In this document: piece after piece, positions 42,395-52,018 of the stretch
Position numbering within the stretch: the first letter of the stretch is position 1
Layout of the letters: each line of letters opens with the position of its first letter
DNA from: Parietichytrium sp. I65-24A
Taxonomy: Eukaryota; Sar; Bigyra; Thraustochytrida; Thraustochytriidae
Length of the DNA stretch: 64,000 bases
Reading direction: 5' to 3'
Assembly (NCBI GenBank): GCA_012862575.1
Contig: BLSF01000010.1
Location: forward strand, 434,001-498,000
The notes under the pieces: generated by a model
Seen by the model: the letters and a program-made list of their open reading frames with translations, nothing else
The model's database searches: none
What the model was told of the DNA's origin: nothing
Program-made: the position numbers and the translations under genes

Positions 42395-42853
42395 ACGCCT
42401 TTATTTTGATCGGCTTGCCCTTCCAACTGAACTCCCTTCCAAACTGTAAAAACAACAACAACGACAACGTCAACAACTTCTTTCTTCAGAACTATTCTTC
42501 CTATAAACTGGCTCATGCGGAGGTCTCGGAGCACAGTATTTAAGCGCCCTCATCCGCGTTATCCACACGAATTCATCCAAGTCCGTCTCCGCACTACCCA
42601 ACCAACCGTTCATTCTCGGGTAAATGCTATCAGTCCATCGGTCCATACAGGGTGTGTCACCTCGCTCAAACTCAATTCCAGCGACCTCACTATTCTTTGT
42701 TCTACCTCCAACTAACTGCAGTCTACTTGTGCTTGTGCCCTAGTGGAGAGAACATCACTCTTTCTTTCACTCCTCTCTCCTCCCTACTCTTAGATTGTAT
42801 ATGCACACCACCAACACCACAACAAAGAACACACCAAACGAAAGAAAAGTGGA

Positions 42854-42881
42854 CTGCAATCTGCAATCTGCAATCTGCAAT
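42854..42881. repeat. CTGCAAT heptamer, four copies
   Basis: Four perfect tandem copies of CTGCAAT upstream of the VTT-domain gene. Seen directly. Confidence 0.9.
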
Positions 42882-43045
42882 CTATCAAAGCAAACACGAA
42901 ACTGGTCTGTTCTAACTTTCGATCGGCTCATTGCTCGAGGTCTGGAGGTCTCGAGGTCTCGAGGACAGCTGGTAACGAGCGGCGCTGGGCGTACTTACGT
43001 ATATACGAGGAAAGGTTGTCTCACCAGTTGGATCGGAGTGTGCTT

Positions 43046-43085
43046 CACGTTTCCACGTTTCCACGTTTCCACGTTTTCACGTTTT
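43046..43085. repeat. GTTTCCAC octamer array
   Basis: About five tandem units of CACGTTTC/CACGTTTT ending 67 bp before the VTT gene start codon. Seen directly. Confidence 0.9.
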
Positions 43086-43151
43086 GCGCACGGCCACAAC
43101 CCGGCGGAGGTGCAGAGCGCACGGAGTGAGAGAGCGAAAGCGCGATACAGA

Positions 43152-44255
43152 ATGGCGGATGTGAATCCTCGCGGGAGCTCGGACGAGGGAAGTCAGTTGT
43201 TGTCTCAAGCGGGGCCAAGGCGGTGGTCGACGTTTGTGCGGCGCAGATGGAAGCACCTGCTTGCGGGAGGGCTGCTTGCGGGAGTGATTGCTTGGGTGGT
43301 GGCAGACGCAATCTCGAAGAGCTGCATGATGTATGAAACGGAAGGCCGCAGGGTGCAGAGGCTGTACTGCGAAGGGCTGGTGAATGCTACGAGCGACGGG
43401 AAAGTTATTCCTGGACAACCCTTTCAGTGCGGCCCAAGTGAAGATGGTTTTGTGGAGTCGCAAGAGAAGCCTGGTACATGCGAACAGCCGGACTCCTGCT
43501 TGTCCGTCGGGTTCCAGTCCGTGCTGGAATGGATCGCCGAGAACCCTGGTCGAGGCTGGATAGTGGTAGTCCTGATGTACACTGTGCTCACGGTTCTCTT
43601 GATTCCCGGAAGCGTACTCACGATTGGTTCCGGGGTGGCGTTTGGCACAGCTCTTGGCCTTTGGGAAGGGGTAGCTGTGGCCGGAACAGCAGTGCTGACC
43701 GGAGCAACTTTAGGATGCACAGGAGCCTTTCTGCTGGGGAGATTTTTGTTGAAGGAGTTGGTGGAGCGCTGGGCTGAACAGTATAAGGCTGTGAAAGCTT
43801 TAGACCGTGCTCTCGAGGAGAAGGGTTTTCAAGTTGTCTTGCTCTTAAGACTGTCGCCGATCATTCCTTACAACGTATTCAACTTTCTCATGGGTAGCAC
43901 GTCAGTTTCCTTGCGAAATTATTTTTGGGGCTCTCTTCTAGGAATTCCGGTTGGCGTGTTTGCCTACACCCTGATAGGGGCGCTAGTGGGGTCTGCGGCG
44001 TTTGAAAACAATATGTCTCCCTCCGAAGGCGACACGGTCTTGATTGAGCGGTGCGGGGTCGACTCTAGAGAGTCGACCATCCGGATCATTGTGCTCGTCG
44101 CTGGGATAATAGCTACTTTAATCGCTGCAGTCGTCATCTCGATATATGCCAGGCGTCAGTTCCAGCGCATTCAGGCGCAGATCGATCAGGAGGAACAAGC
44201 TGCGAACTACGGCACCCAAGGCGAAGCTTCTTCCGACACTGCTACCCACCAGTGA
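43152..44255 (+). CDS. VTT-domain (TVP38/TMEM64, DedA superfamily) membrane protein
   Basis: Integral membrane protein of the family that includes TMEM64, Tvp38 and, more distantly, VMP1/TMEM41B lipid scramblases. Single exon, 367 residues from the ATG at 43152, which gives a soluble N-terminus; a longer in-frame reading is repeat-derived. A first helix lies near 37-56. Residues about 125-290 form the VTT core, with a VLLIPGSVLTIGSG segment, GCTGAFLLGRFLL, and LLLRLSPIIPYNVFNFLMG followed by FWGSLLGIPVGVFAY, in the family order. A last helix lies near 315-335. A Cys-containing loop between the first two helices probably faces the lumen. Location is likely Golgi, ER or plastid-related membrane. 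Confidence 0.85.
   Translation: MADVNPRGSSDEGSQLLSQAGPRRWSTFVRRRWKHLLAGGLLAGVIAWVVADAISKSCMMYETEGRRVQRLYCEGLVNATSDGKVIPGQPFQCGPSEDGFVESQEKPGTCEQPDSCLSVGFQSVLEWIAENPGRGWIVVVLMYTVLTVLLIPGSVLTIGSGVAFGTALGLWEGVAVAGTAVLTGATLGCTGAFLLGRFLLKELVERWAEQYKAVKALDRALEEKGFQVVLLLRLSPIIPYNVFNFLMGSTSVSLRNYFWGSLLGIPVGVFAYTLIGALVGSAAFENNMSPSEGDTVLIERCGVDSRESTIRIIVLVAGIIATLIAAVVISIYARRQFQRIQAQIDQEEQAANYGTQGEASSDTATHQ
44053..44072. repeat. Inverted repeat inside the VTT gene
   Basis: GTCGACTCT and AGAGTCGAC arms of nine bases are separated by two bases. It lies in coding sequence (VDSRES) and may be chance. Confidence 0.4.
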
Positions 44256-44896
44256 GACCCTCGCGGTATTGTACGCTATTACTGTGTTTTTCCTCCTTTT
44301 TTTTTAATATTTACTTGGGAAACAATACTTATCATACATCATTGACCAAATCACTCGATATATTTCCACCTCGCAATGTAAAGAGGTACGGAGGCAAGCA
44401 AAGTAAAGCGAAAACTTTGCGCTTGTTACGTCTTCCAAGTTTGTCACACTTTCTCGCCAGGTCAATTCATATCACCACTGAAAAAAATCACATCGACAAA
44501 TAGAAGCGAAGATGTTATGCACTCAAGAATTCATGACAGTGAGCGCGGCTTGCTTCTTTCTGACTTTTGCATGCGGAAATAAAGAGAGAAAGCCATCTTC
44601 ACCTTTTGTGTTTCTCCCTTCCTGCACAATAAGGTCAAGTGATGCTGCCATACTCCTAAGTTTTGACATTCCAAAACATACAAATTACAAAACAAAAGTA
44701 GCGATTGGCTCTTTGTTCGCGAACAACGAAGCGTGAATCTGCTGGTTCGAGCGACTCGGCAAAGACAGTGCGCGTGCGTTCGAGACTCCTCACATCGCAG
44801 CATACGGAAACCAGCGTCCCACGCCAGGCCAATTTGCCGAGGGTACGAAATAGTAGCAGGAATTGACCGAGCAGCAGCCAGAAAGCACGGGCGAAA
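44256..44896. other. Intergenic region
   Basis: 3' flank of the VTT gene and promoter of TIM10. Contains TGACAGTGAG at 44534-44543, about 350 bp before the TIM10 start. No gene is seen. Confidence 0.55.
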
Positions 44897-45333
44897 ATGT
44901 CGGGTTTCGGATTCGGTCAACAAGGTGGGTACCGGAGCGCTGCTGATGACCCGCAGGTGAAGGCAGCCAAGATGGAGGTGGAGATGATTCAGGACCTTTA
45001 CAACAGGATGAGCGATTTGTGCTTCAAAAAGTGCATCGGGACCAAGTTCAAGGAGGCGGAGATGAACCTTGGGGAGATGTCATGCACAGATAGGTGCGTG
45101 TTCAAGTACATGCAGGCGAACAAGAAAGTGGGGGAGATGTTTCAAGGTAAGTCGGTTTGCGTGTCGGGGCGCCCCCGAGGGGAGCTAGCTTTTGGTTGAA
45201 TGCCTGATTGGCGCACTCACCGAGTAATGATGATATTTCTTTTTCTATTCGTTTGCTACACACAGAATTTACTCAAGCTGAGCAAGCGCGTATGCAGCAG
45301 CAAGGCATGGGACAGCCAGGCATGCCACAGTGA
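44897..45333 (+). CDS. TIM10: Small Tim chaperone, Tim10-like, two exons
   Basis: Small chaperone of the mitochondrial intermembrane space that escorts hydrophobic precursors to the TIM22 and SAM complexes. Exons 44897-45146 and 45266-45333 give 105 residues. The 119-bp intron has a GTAAGT donor and CACAG acceptor, and the join reads MFQEFTQAEQARMQQQ. The twin CX3C motif is CFKKC, 16 residues, then CTDRC, the spacing of small Tims. Without splicing the reading ends in an unrelated tail, so the intron is needed. The Gln/Met/Gly-rich end and MIQDLYNRMSDLCFKKC start resemble Tim10 more than Tim9. Confidence 0.92.
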
Positions 45334-45564
45334 GAAAAGGCAACTGATCATGATTGGATAGGTGTTATTTTTACTTCTTTTAGATTCACTCACGCGCTCA
45401 GCCTTCTTTCTACCTCTACTTACACACAAAATATTGCACTGATTTTAATGATCCTTCGAAATACTCTTCACAGCCATCCACATTTCACGACGCCTGCAAG
45501 GGCTTGTGGTACTTTAGAAACAAAGGCAGCGCTTTTGCTTGAGGGCAAGCACTGGCCCTCCTAA
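45334..45564. other. Convergent 3' flank
   Basis: Short spacer between TIM10 and the J-domain gene, whose ends face each other. A+T-rich stretch near 45360-45470. No gene is seen. Confidence 0.5.
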
Positions 45565-47241
45565 TCAAGTTTGCTTGGCCAGAAGTTCTTGGCGAATCTG
45601 TTTGAATCGCATGGCGCACTCTTTCGCGGAACGACCGGGTACTAACGCGGCGATACTCTTCCAGCGCTCTTTCGCGTCTGGAAGCTTGTTATACTTTTGA
45701 ATTCCAGATTCAAGAAGACGCTGTTCGTGGGCCGTCCATGCCTTGTCTGCAGAGTTTTTCTGACCAGAGGTTTCGCCTTTTCCGGTTTTAATTTGAGTGG
45801 CCATTTTCGCACAATCCTCTTGGGTGCGGACGAACTGCGACGCCCCAGCGCTGCTAATGTAATTTGCGACAGACAGCCATCTGTTGCGACTTCCTCCGGG
45901 GAATTTGACAAGGGCTTTGGACAGTAGGGAGATCTCCTGCTCGGTCCACTCTTCGCGAGCTGACATGTCGCCGCCTTCTTTTGCACCTACGCTGGGGCGG
46001 CTAAACAATGCTTCAAGGGCGCTACGAGCCTTTCGGGCGAGTTTTCGAATCGTGGTTGTGAGTTGAGAGAACTTCTCCCTCGAGTTTGCCTGCTTGATTT
46101 CAAGGAAAGCGGCCTCAAGGTCAGCGATATCGAATATCGAGCTGTTGCACGTGCACAAGGTTTTCAGATCCTCCACAAGTGTTTCTGTAAGCTCGACCAT
46201 GTCCCACTTGGCGCACATCTCTGTAAGAACGCTTGCGCCTTCGCTCAATATTAGTTCTCGGCGAGCCTTTTCTGCTTGTGCGAGCTCTTCCTCTCGGCGA
46301 ACGCTTTCTTGGTCTAACTCTTCCTTCTGCCGCTTCTGCTCTTGCTGACGCTCAATCTCTCTTTTGTTCAACTCGGCTCGCTCTTGCGCCTTTGCCTTTT
46401 TCTCCAGTCTGAGTGCTTCGGCGTGCTCTTGCTCCAAACGCACACGCTCCCGCTCGCGAGCCAGCTCCATCTCGCGCTCCTTTCTCAGATTCCACCTTCT
46501 GATTACCCAACGCGGCAAGTAATAAGGGCTTGCCAGCAATACTACAACGAACAAATCGCTCAAACTAGGTTGCACAAGCACTCCTTCCGAATGCATTTCT
46601 TTCAAGACTGCGCTCCTTGCAGCATCCACCTGAAGCTGGTCAAATGGCCGCTCTTTCTTGGCGTCCAGCAGTCGCTGCGCCCTTGCCGCCACTTCAGGAT
46701 GACTCGTGGCTAGTCGATGATATCTGTCCCTTTGCAGCTTGGCCTGAAGCGCAGAAATTGCCAACACCAGGCCGAGCAGCACGACTCGTACGTCAGTGTG
46801 CGGGGCGTGTCTGGCGCGAAAGTACCTGTACCCGTTGTACATTCTATCTTCCGGGTGTGCCAGATAGTGATCGTACGCAGATCTCCGCTCCTCGTCCGAG
46901 AGCACTTCATATGCCGCAGCCACGCTCACAAACCTCGCATTTGCAGCTTCCACGTCCTCACCTTTAGCAGCTGCTCTATCCGGGTGCGTCTCCATGCTCA
47001 GCTTTCTATACGCCCTCTTCACCTGCTGCGCATCTGCCCCTTGCTCCAGGCCCAGCACTTGATAGCAGTCCGCTTCTCCACAGTACATGTCCTCCGAACC
47101 GCAGACACTTGTCGTCAGCGACGCCATCACCACCAGCAGCAACAGCACTGCATTTCGGGCACCCCATCCCAGTCCCGCAAACTGGCCAACACCCGCTACG
47201 CCTTCACTCCGACGCGCCGCCGTCTTTCGCTCCTTCGCCAT
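45565..47241 (-). CDS. ER membrane J-protein with paired SANT domains (DNAJC1-like)
   Basis: Co-chaperone expected to stimulate BiP from the ER membrane. Single exon, 558 residues. A hydrophobic segment at 31-47 ending at CGSE is a likely signal peptide. The J domain starts at CYQVLGL (59-65) and keeps HPD at 87-89. Right after it, YNGYRYFRARHAPHTDVRVV and a first helix (about 151-166) resemble DNAJC25. A second helix lies near 226-246. A charged Glu/Arg/Gln coiled coil spans about 250-350. Two SANT/Myb-like domains follow near 440-490 (EEWTEQEISLLSKAL) and 505-550 (KAWTAHEQRLLESGI), like those of DNAJC1/ERdj1. The combination is DNAJC1-type overall, with DNAJC25-like sequence after the J domain. 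Confidence 0.83.
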   Translation of the reverse strand: MAKERKTAARRSEGVAGVGQFAGLGWGARNAVLLLLVVMASLTTSVCGSEDMYCGEADCYQVLGLEQGADAQQVKRAYRKLSMETHPDRAAAKGEDVEAANARFVSVAAAYEVLSDEERRSAYDHYLAHPEDRMYNGYRYFRARHAPHTDVRVVLLGLVLAISALQAKLQRDRYHRLATSHPEVAARAQRLLDAKKERPFDQLQVDAARSAVLKEMHSEGVLVQPSLSDLFVVVLLASPYYLPRWVIRRWNLRKEREMELARERERVRLEQEHAEALRLEKKAKAQERAELNKREIERQQEQKRQKEELDQESVRREEELAQAEKARRELILSEGASVLTEMCAKWDMVELTETLVEDLKTLCTCNSSIFDIADLEAAFLEIKQANSREKFSQLTTTIRKLARKARSALEALFSRPSVGAKEGGDMSAREEWTEQEISLLSKALVKFPGGSRNRWLSVANYISSAGASQFVRTQEDCAKMATQIKTGKGETSGQKNSADKAWTAHEQRLLESGIQKYNKLPDAKERWKSIAALVPGRSAKECAMRFKQIRQELLAKQT

Positions 47242-47310
47242 ACTCGTCTGCGCTCACCACCCACGCGCAGCGCTCCATTCACCACCACGACACGGCTCTT
47301 CCAACGCCGC

Positions 47311-47350
47311 CTTGCTACTTGCTACTTGATACTTGCTACTTGTTCCTTGC
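47311..47350. repeat. CTTGCTA-type heptamer array
   Basis: Imperfect CTTGCTA/CTTGATA units begin 70 bp upstream of the J-protein start codon (minus strand). Seen directly. Confidence 0.8.
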
Positions 47351-47618
47351 TCTGCCCCCTTTTCCCGTCTTTCTCTGTTTCCTTCTTTGGTCGTCAAAGT
47401 TCGTGTTGATTGTTTCTTTGTTGATTGATCAATCAAAAGATTGAAGGAATGAAAAAGTGAGAAAGTGAACGTGTGAAAAGTGTGAAAAGTGTCATAGTTT
47501 CGAAATGTTTCCAAGTGGAAGATGTAGGATGGACGTGGAAATGAGGAGTCGGCGGAGAGGGATGTGCTGTATGTCATGGAGAGGAGGGGCAGATCCATTG
47601 ATCGATCGATGTATAAAG

Positions 47619-47637
47619 GGAGAGAGAGAGAGAGAGA
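47619..47637. repeat. AG dinucleotide microsatellite
   Basis: Nine AG units between the J-protein and Myb genes. Seen directly. Confidence 0.85.
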
Positions 47638-47957
47638 TGGTGATGATGTGAAACTGGGTTATGATAGAATGGAGAAAGAGAAAACTGGAAAAAGGAACTG
47701 TGGCGCGCGCGAGTGAGCGGCCAGGGACAGCAAAAATAAAAGCGAAAGACGCGTAGTGGAGGTGTTTGTTTGAGTGGGGTTTGGCTGGAGTTGCCGTCCG
47801 CGAGTCGATAAATGTGGCGGGCTCTTGGGCGGCGAATGCAGGAAAATAGTGGCCAGAACTACAATGGCGGGCATGCTCGCGAATGCGTTCCTCGTTCGTG
47901 GTAAGCGTTGCGGACTGTGTAGGCGTGTGTGTGTATGTGCGTGTTGTCCTCTTTCGA

Positions 47958-49151
47958 TTAACACTGGCGTATCTTGCTGCACTTGGCCATGAGAGCCATC
48001 GGGGAGGAACCCTTGAGCTCCTTGGGCAGATGGCGGCGCATGCGAGAAAAGTCCCCGTCGAACTCGTTTGCAAGCTCGTTGAGTTTGTTGATGAGCTCAG
48101 GGGTCCATTGCGTTGTTTGGTCTTTGCGGAACGCCTGTTGCAGAGTCTTGTGCCGGGACTTGATCTGATTCTCGGTTCGGTTTGGCAGGAATTGTCTGAT
48201 CTTGGCCCATTGGTTGCCGATCCGATTGTGCATATCCCAAAGGCAGCGGTCCTCTTCTTCGGTCCATGGGCCGCGGCTGATGGTCGGGTCCAAGCTGAGG
48301 GTGTACCTCTCGCGGCACTGCTTTGCAGTGCGACCTGGGATAGCCTTCGCGATTGTGCTCCAGCTAATCTGCTTAGGGTCTGCGCTGTTTTCAACCATCG
48401 TACGGAGGATTTCGTCCTCTTCGACGGTCCATGGGCCCTTGATGAGCCCTGGCTGAAGCACCTTTTGCCAACGCTGTGAGCATTGCCAATGTGTTCTTCC
48501 AGGGACGAGCTCCGCAACGCGCTTCCAAGACTTGCAGCCGAGATTGCGAACAGCCTGCTTGAGAGCCTTGTCTTCGTCTGGAGTCCACGACCTCCGTCGC
48601 GCCTTCGGTTCCATTGTTGGTTCCATAGGGCGCGCGAGATATATGTCCTCGACAGATCGTTTACGGCTTGGGGCGGCTGTGCGACGTACAGTTGGAGTTA
48701 AGGTTGGGAGTGGGTGGCCCCCCATGAGATTTGCAGGAGTGGCCAGCGGGGTGGCTGCCGCCGGAACGGAATCGTGAAAGTCTGTTTGGACTCTGAGTTG
48801 ATGGTGCGGATAGGCATGGTGGCGAGGGACAGCAGCATGCTCGGTCTTCATTGAAGTCTCCTGGGTGTAATTTGCGTGGTGGTCAAAATCGAAAGGACCG
48901 AGAAACGGTGCCGATGTTGGTGGAGCTGGGACAACCATCTCGTATTTGTTCTGGTGTGTAAAGCCATTGGAAACCGGGGACGCTGGCACGGAGACATCAT
49001 CGCTGTAGTCGGACTTTGGTGTGGAGACTGGATGGGTTTGTTTTTGCCAAGCTGCCTCCTCTGCGGCGGTTGGCCAGATGTAAGGTGTTTCCTCGTCGAA
49101 GAGGCAATCCACCATATCGAAGAACATCGCGGACTCTTCCATGTCGCACAT
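47958..49151 (-). CDS. Three-repeat Myb (R1R2R3) transcription factor
   Basis: Nuclear DNA-binding protein, single exon, 397 residues. The ATG at 49151 begins MCDMEES and is followed by an acidic, aromatic stretch (FFDMVDCLFDEETPYIW) that could be an activation segment. Residues 40-180 are Pro/His-rich. The DNA-binding part has R1 near 187 (SWTPDEDKAL), R2 near 237 (GPWTVEEDEIL) and R3 near 292 (GPWTEEEDRCLWDMHNRIG). Each has spaced Trp or hydrophobic replacements, and RTAKQCRERY and RTENQIKSRHK are recognition helices typical of c-Myb-type proteins. A short region after R3 includes a further WTPELINKL unit. c-Myb-like three-repeat factors often control cell-cycle genes; that role is inferred here. 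Confidence 0.9.
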   Translation of the reverse strand: MCDMEESAMFFDMVDCLFDEETPYIWPTAAEEAAWQKQTHPVSTPKSDYSDDVSVPASPVSNGFTHQNKYEMVVPAPPTSAPFLGPFDFDHHANYTQETSMKTEHAAVPRHHAYPHHQLRVQTDFHDSVPAAATPLATPANLMGGHPLPTLTPTVRRTAAPSRKRSVEDIYLARPMEPTMEPKARRRSWTPDEDKALKQAVRNLGCKSWKRVAELVPGRTHWQCSQRWQKVLQPGLIKGPWTVEEDEILRTMVENSADPKQISWSTIAKAIPGRTAKQCRERYTLSLDPTISRGPWTEEEDRCLWDMHNRIGNQWAKIRQFLPNRTENQIKSRHKTLQQAFRKDQTTQWTPELINKLNELANEFDGDFSRMRRHLPKELKGSSPMALMAKCSKIRQC

Positions 49152-49613
49152 TGTTTCGCGTTGTGTTGAAAGTCAAAAAGGCTTATTGAACGTGGTGTTG
49201 GTGTGCGCAGCTCCAAAGCATGTACGGTACCGATTGAAGCGGGGAAGCAGAGCGGCGTGTTCGGGAACTGGAAGGATCTCGGCGCTGGGGTGGATTTTCC
49301 GGAGCTGCGGTGACAGCAAGATGACGCAATGGTTTCTCTGCCGACAACAGAAAGCGCGTATAATGACACAGAAGTATATTGGAACTGGCTCGCTGGACGT
49401 ATTGCCGTGAAAACGACGCAGGATACTAGATTCCCGAGAGTCCGTGAAACTTGATTGCACCAACAACCGAAAGCGATGAGCGAAAATGATTTGAAAAATG
49501 AGTCCCTGCTGCCTCCGAAAAAGATAGAAACAGAGTTGCGGTCAATTCACACCTGAGATAAAAGTGTAAATCACAAAATCCTCAAGGCGATGCTCCAGGT
49601 TTGTAAGCACGTA

Positions 49614-50258
49614 CTACAAACTGGCCCACTTCTCAAAGTGCAAACGAATCCAGCGCTTTTTAGCACGTTGAGTAGGCACAGATGCAGTCAGGACCCGTCC
49701 GAAGGCCAGTGATGAAGAAAGGCGGTATCCAACAGAAATCAACGGTGAACCCACAGATAATCCAATCTCTCTGGCCTCAAGTTTTTGGCGAGGCTCTTGA
49801 TCTTCTGCGCCAAGGCGGACTGTCAAGCTGACGAATGGCTGGCGCCAGAAGGCCGTATAATTAGCTTCCAATCACAAATAAGCGCTGAATTGCTGAACTC
49901 CGCGTTCAACAGACCGTCTCCCCAAAGTCTTATCGCGACCCTAGCCGACGCTACCGACCCTGGTTGGACTTGTTCAACACCGCCTGTCGACCGTCCTTCA
50001 AGATGTTGAAGGGAATCGATGGACGCGCGAAGGGACAGTTGCGCGGCGAATGCAAAGCGGGCAAGCGCCTTGCGTTTCAAGTGTCTTCTCGTGCGCAGCC
50101 AAATGCACTGACCGTCTGGCCTCTCCGGCTGATGGTACTTGAGTATTCTCTCTGCCAAGTTGATCGGGCAGACAGCAGCTTTCCGCGCAAGTTGCGAGAT
50201 CGATGAGGGCTTTCAATTTGGTGACTGCCGCCTCTGCTGCTGACGAGAATCGCTTCAC
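49614..50258 (-). pseudogene. Possible decayed or intron-containing gene
   Basis: Three overlapping minus-strand readings in different frames look protein-like in composition: 50258-49998 (MKRFSSAAEAAVTK...), 50158-49823 (AERILKYHQPERPDG...) and 49871-49614 (YTAFWRQPFVSLTVRLGAE..., ending EKWASL). The last has alternating polar and hydrophobic residues (GLSVGSPLISVGYRLSSS) that recall outer-membrane beta-barrels. No join of frames by splicing could be confirmed. It may be a decayed gene or a gene with introns, or may not be coding at all. Confidence 0.25.
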
Positions 50259-50317
50259 AGTGAGTTCCTCACGTTCCTCTCCTTCCTCAATGGCTTACTT
50301 TCTTTCTCTAAACTACA

Positions 50318-50396
50318 CTCCTCCCTTCCTTCCTTCTTTCTTTCTTTTTTCCTTCTTTTTCTTCTTTCCTTCCTTCCCTCCTCTTCTCTTTCCCGC
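50318..50396. repeat. Pyrimidine-rich simple sequence
   Basis: CCTTCCTTCTTTC-type tract about 80 bp long. Seen directly. Confidence 0.85.
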
Positions 50397-51046
50397 CCTC
50401 TTCGTGTATTCGCGCTCAACGAAGCGATTAGTAGTCTCGTCGAATTGGCTATGGTGAACCGGTGGGTTGCAAGTGTCTCGCTGTGTTGAGATGCATATAC
50501 GTCGATGGCCATCACGACTCTTGTCCACTGTCAGAGGCGTTCTTGCCTTCTTCCGGCCCCTACTTTCTCCCGCGCGCAGTTTCTTCCTTCTCCTCGCTGC
50601 GCCCTTCCGCCTTCTCCCGGGCTATTTTCTCCTCGGACGCTACGCGCGACAGTGGCACCGGCGCTACCGCCCGGTCTCTCTGCTCTGCTCGGGGGCCGGA
50701 ATTGGGATGTTTAGAGAGAGCTGCCATCTCTTCCGTTTTGTCGACATGACATGTTCCCCTTCTTCCTCTTCTCCCGTTTGTTTGGTTGCGATGATGAACG
50801 AGTTAAGTTCCATGTACAGTACTAAGTACTATACCCAATTGCTCAGGGCAGGTTTTTTGAAAAGCGCTGGTGAGCCTGAGCCACGTCCTATCTCTTTTCA
50901 AAATGGACATTTTCCGACGGTGCTCCTTCTCGATTGTCTACATTCATTCAATGAACGTTGACACTGAACAACAAGATGAAATTTAATAAAATTAACTTGT
51001 TGCTTTTTTCGAAAAGGAGAACTACCCCGTGTAGCCTCCTTCCGCT

Positions 51047-51067
51047 CTGGTACTATAGTAGTACCAG
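51047..51067. repeat. 21-bp palindrome with GTAC arms
   Basis: Arms CTGGTACTA and TAGTACCAG flank a three-base centre. It shares the GGTACT/AGTACC half-sites of the recurring motif but with a wider spacing. Confidence 0.6.
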
Positions 51068-51996
51068 TGTGGAGACACGAGACACGGGACTACTCGTATC
51101 TCCGGTTTTTCGTGTATGATTGGCTAAGCAATCAGCTTGCACGTCGCTTTGCAATGTGCCCTGGAGTCCTGGGCTTGTTTGTGTTTTGACGACAGAGCGG
51201 TCTACGATGGACCAAAGGGGGAAAAAAGGCGCATTTCTCCGCAACTTCTCCGTGTTCTTTCCAAATTCCATAGTTTTGAACATTGACCGTGAATGAAGCC
51301 ACATCTTTCAACCGTGTGCTTTTTGCATATGCACAATGCACTGGACATGATGCACCAACCACCTCCCATGCACGTCAGCGACGCTGCATAGCTGGTCATA
51401 GCCCAGTCCGCCTTTCTTCTTCCTCCCCTCTTGCCTCCTACCCCCTTCCTCCTCCCTATACGAATCCGTGCGAGAGGCTCAGACAAGAGAGTGGAGCCAC
51501 TGAGGGCCTCACGGTAAACATTGAGACATCTTACTGGGAAAGAGGCAGAAATCATTCCATGGATGTCTGTCTATGTGGGGCTAATGGGGGGTCTCTCTTC
51601 CCATACCCTAGGTAGTTGAGTAGGATCCCTAATTATGAGCTATGAGGCCGGCCCTATTGGTTCTTATAAAAGACTTGAGAGACAGAAGCTCTATTGAGGG
51701 CTACCATGCACGGCTTGTCATCCCCCCTGGTAACTCCCAATACTCTCATAGCTGGTAGTAATGGTTAAAAATGCATTATGCGTCAGGTCTAATATATTTT
51801 TAAATTCTTATAGTAGTTACTCCTTCTGCACTCGACAACTCCCATGGCGTGAGAGTTGAACGCTTGCTTGTCCCATGGCTTGAGAACTGAACGCTTACTT
51901 GTTTTGGAGCCACGGAAGAGCGCTTACGATTTGAGAAAAATAATCACCGGAGAGATTTTCGTGTCGTCAAAATACATCATTTTCAGTGATGCGCAT

Positions 51997-52018
51997 CTTT
52001 CTTTCTTTCTTTCTTTCT
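51997..52018. repeat. CTTT tetranucleotide microsatellite
   Basis: About five and a half CTTT units. Seen directly. Confidence 0.9.

Larger units (their letters stand above)
42395..43151. other. Intergenic region
   Basis: 3' flank of Dim1 and promoter of the VTT-domain gene. Contains a CTGCAAT array (42854-42881) and a GTTTCCAC array (43046-43085). An ORF runs in frame into the VTT gene from 42801 but its sequence is repeat-derived. Confidence 0.55.
47242..47957. other. Intergenic region
   Basis: Lies upstream of the J-protein gene and downstream of the Myb gene. Contains GCTACTT repeats (47311-47350), GTGTGAAAA repeats near 47470-47490, and an AG dinucleotide run (47619-47637). No gene is seen. 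Confidence 0.55.

Noticed and set aside
42801-43151. N-terminal extension of the VTT protein
   Set aside because: It translates CTGCAAT and GTTTCCAC repeats; the ATG at 43152 gives a normal start.
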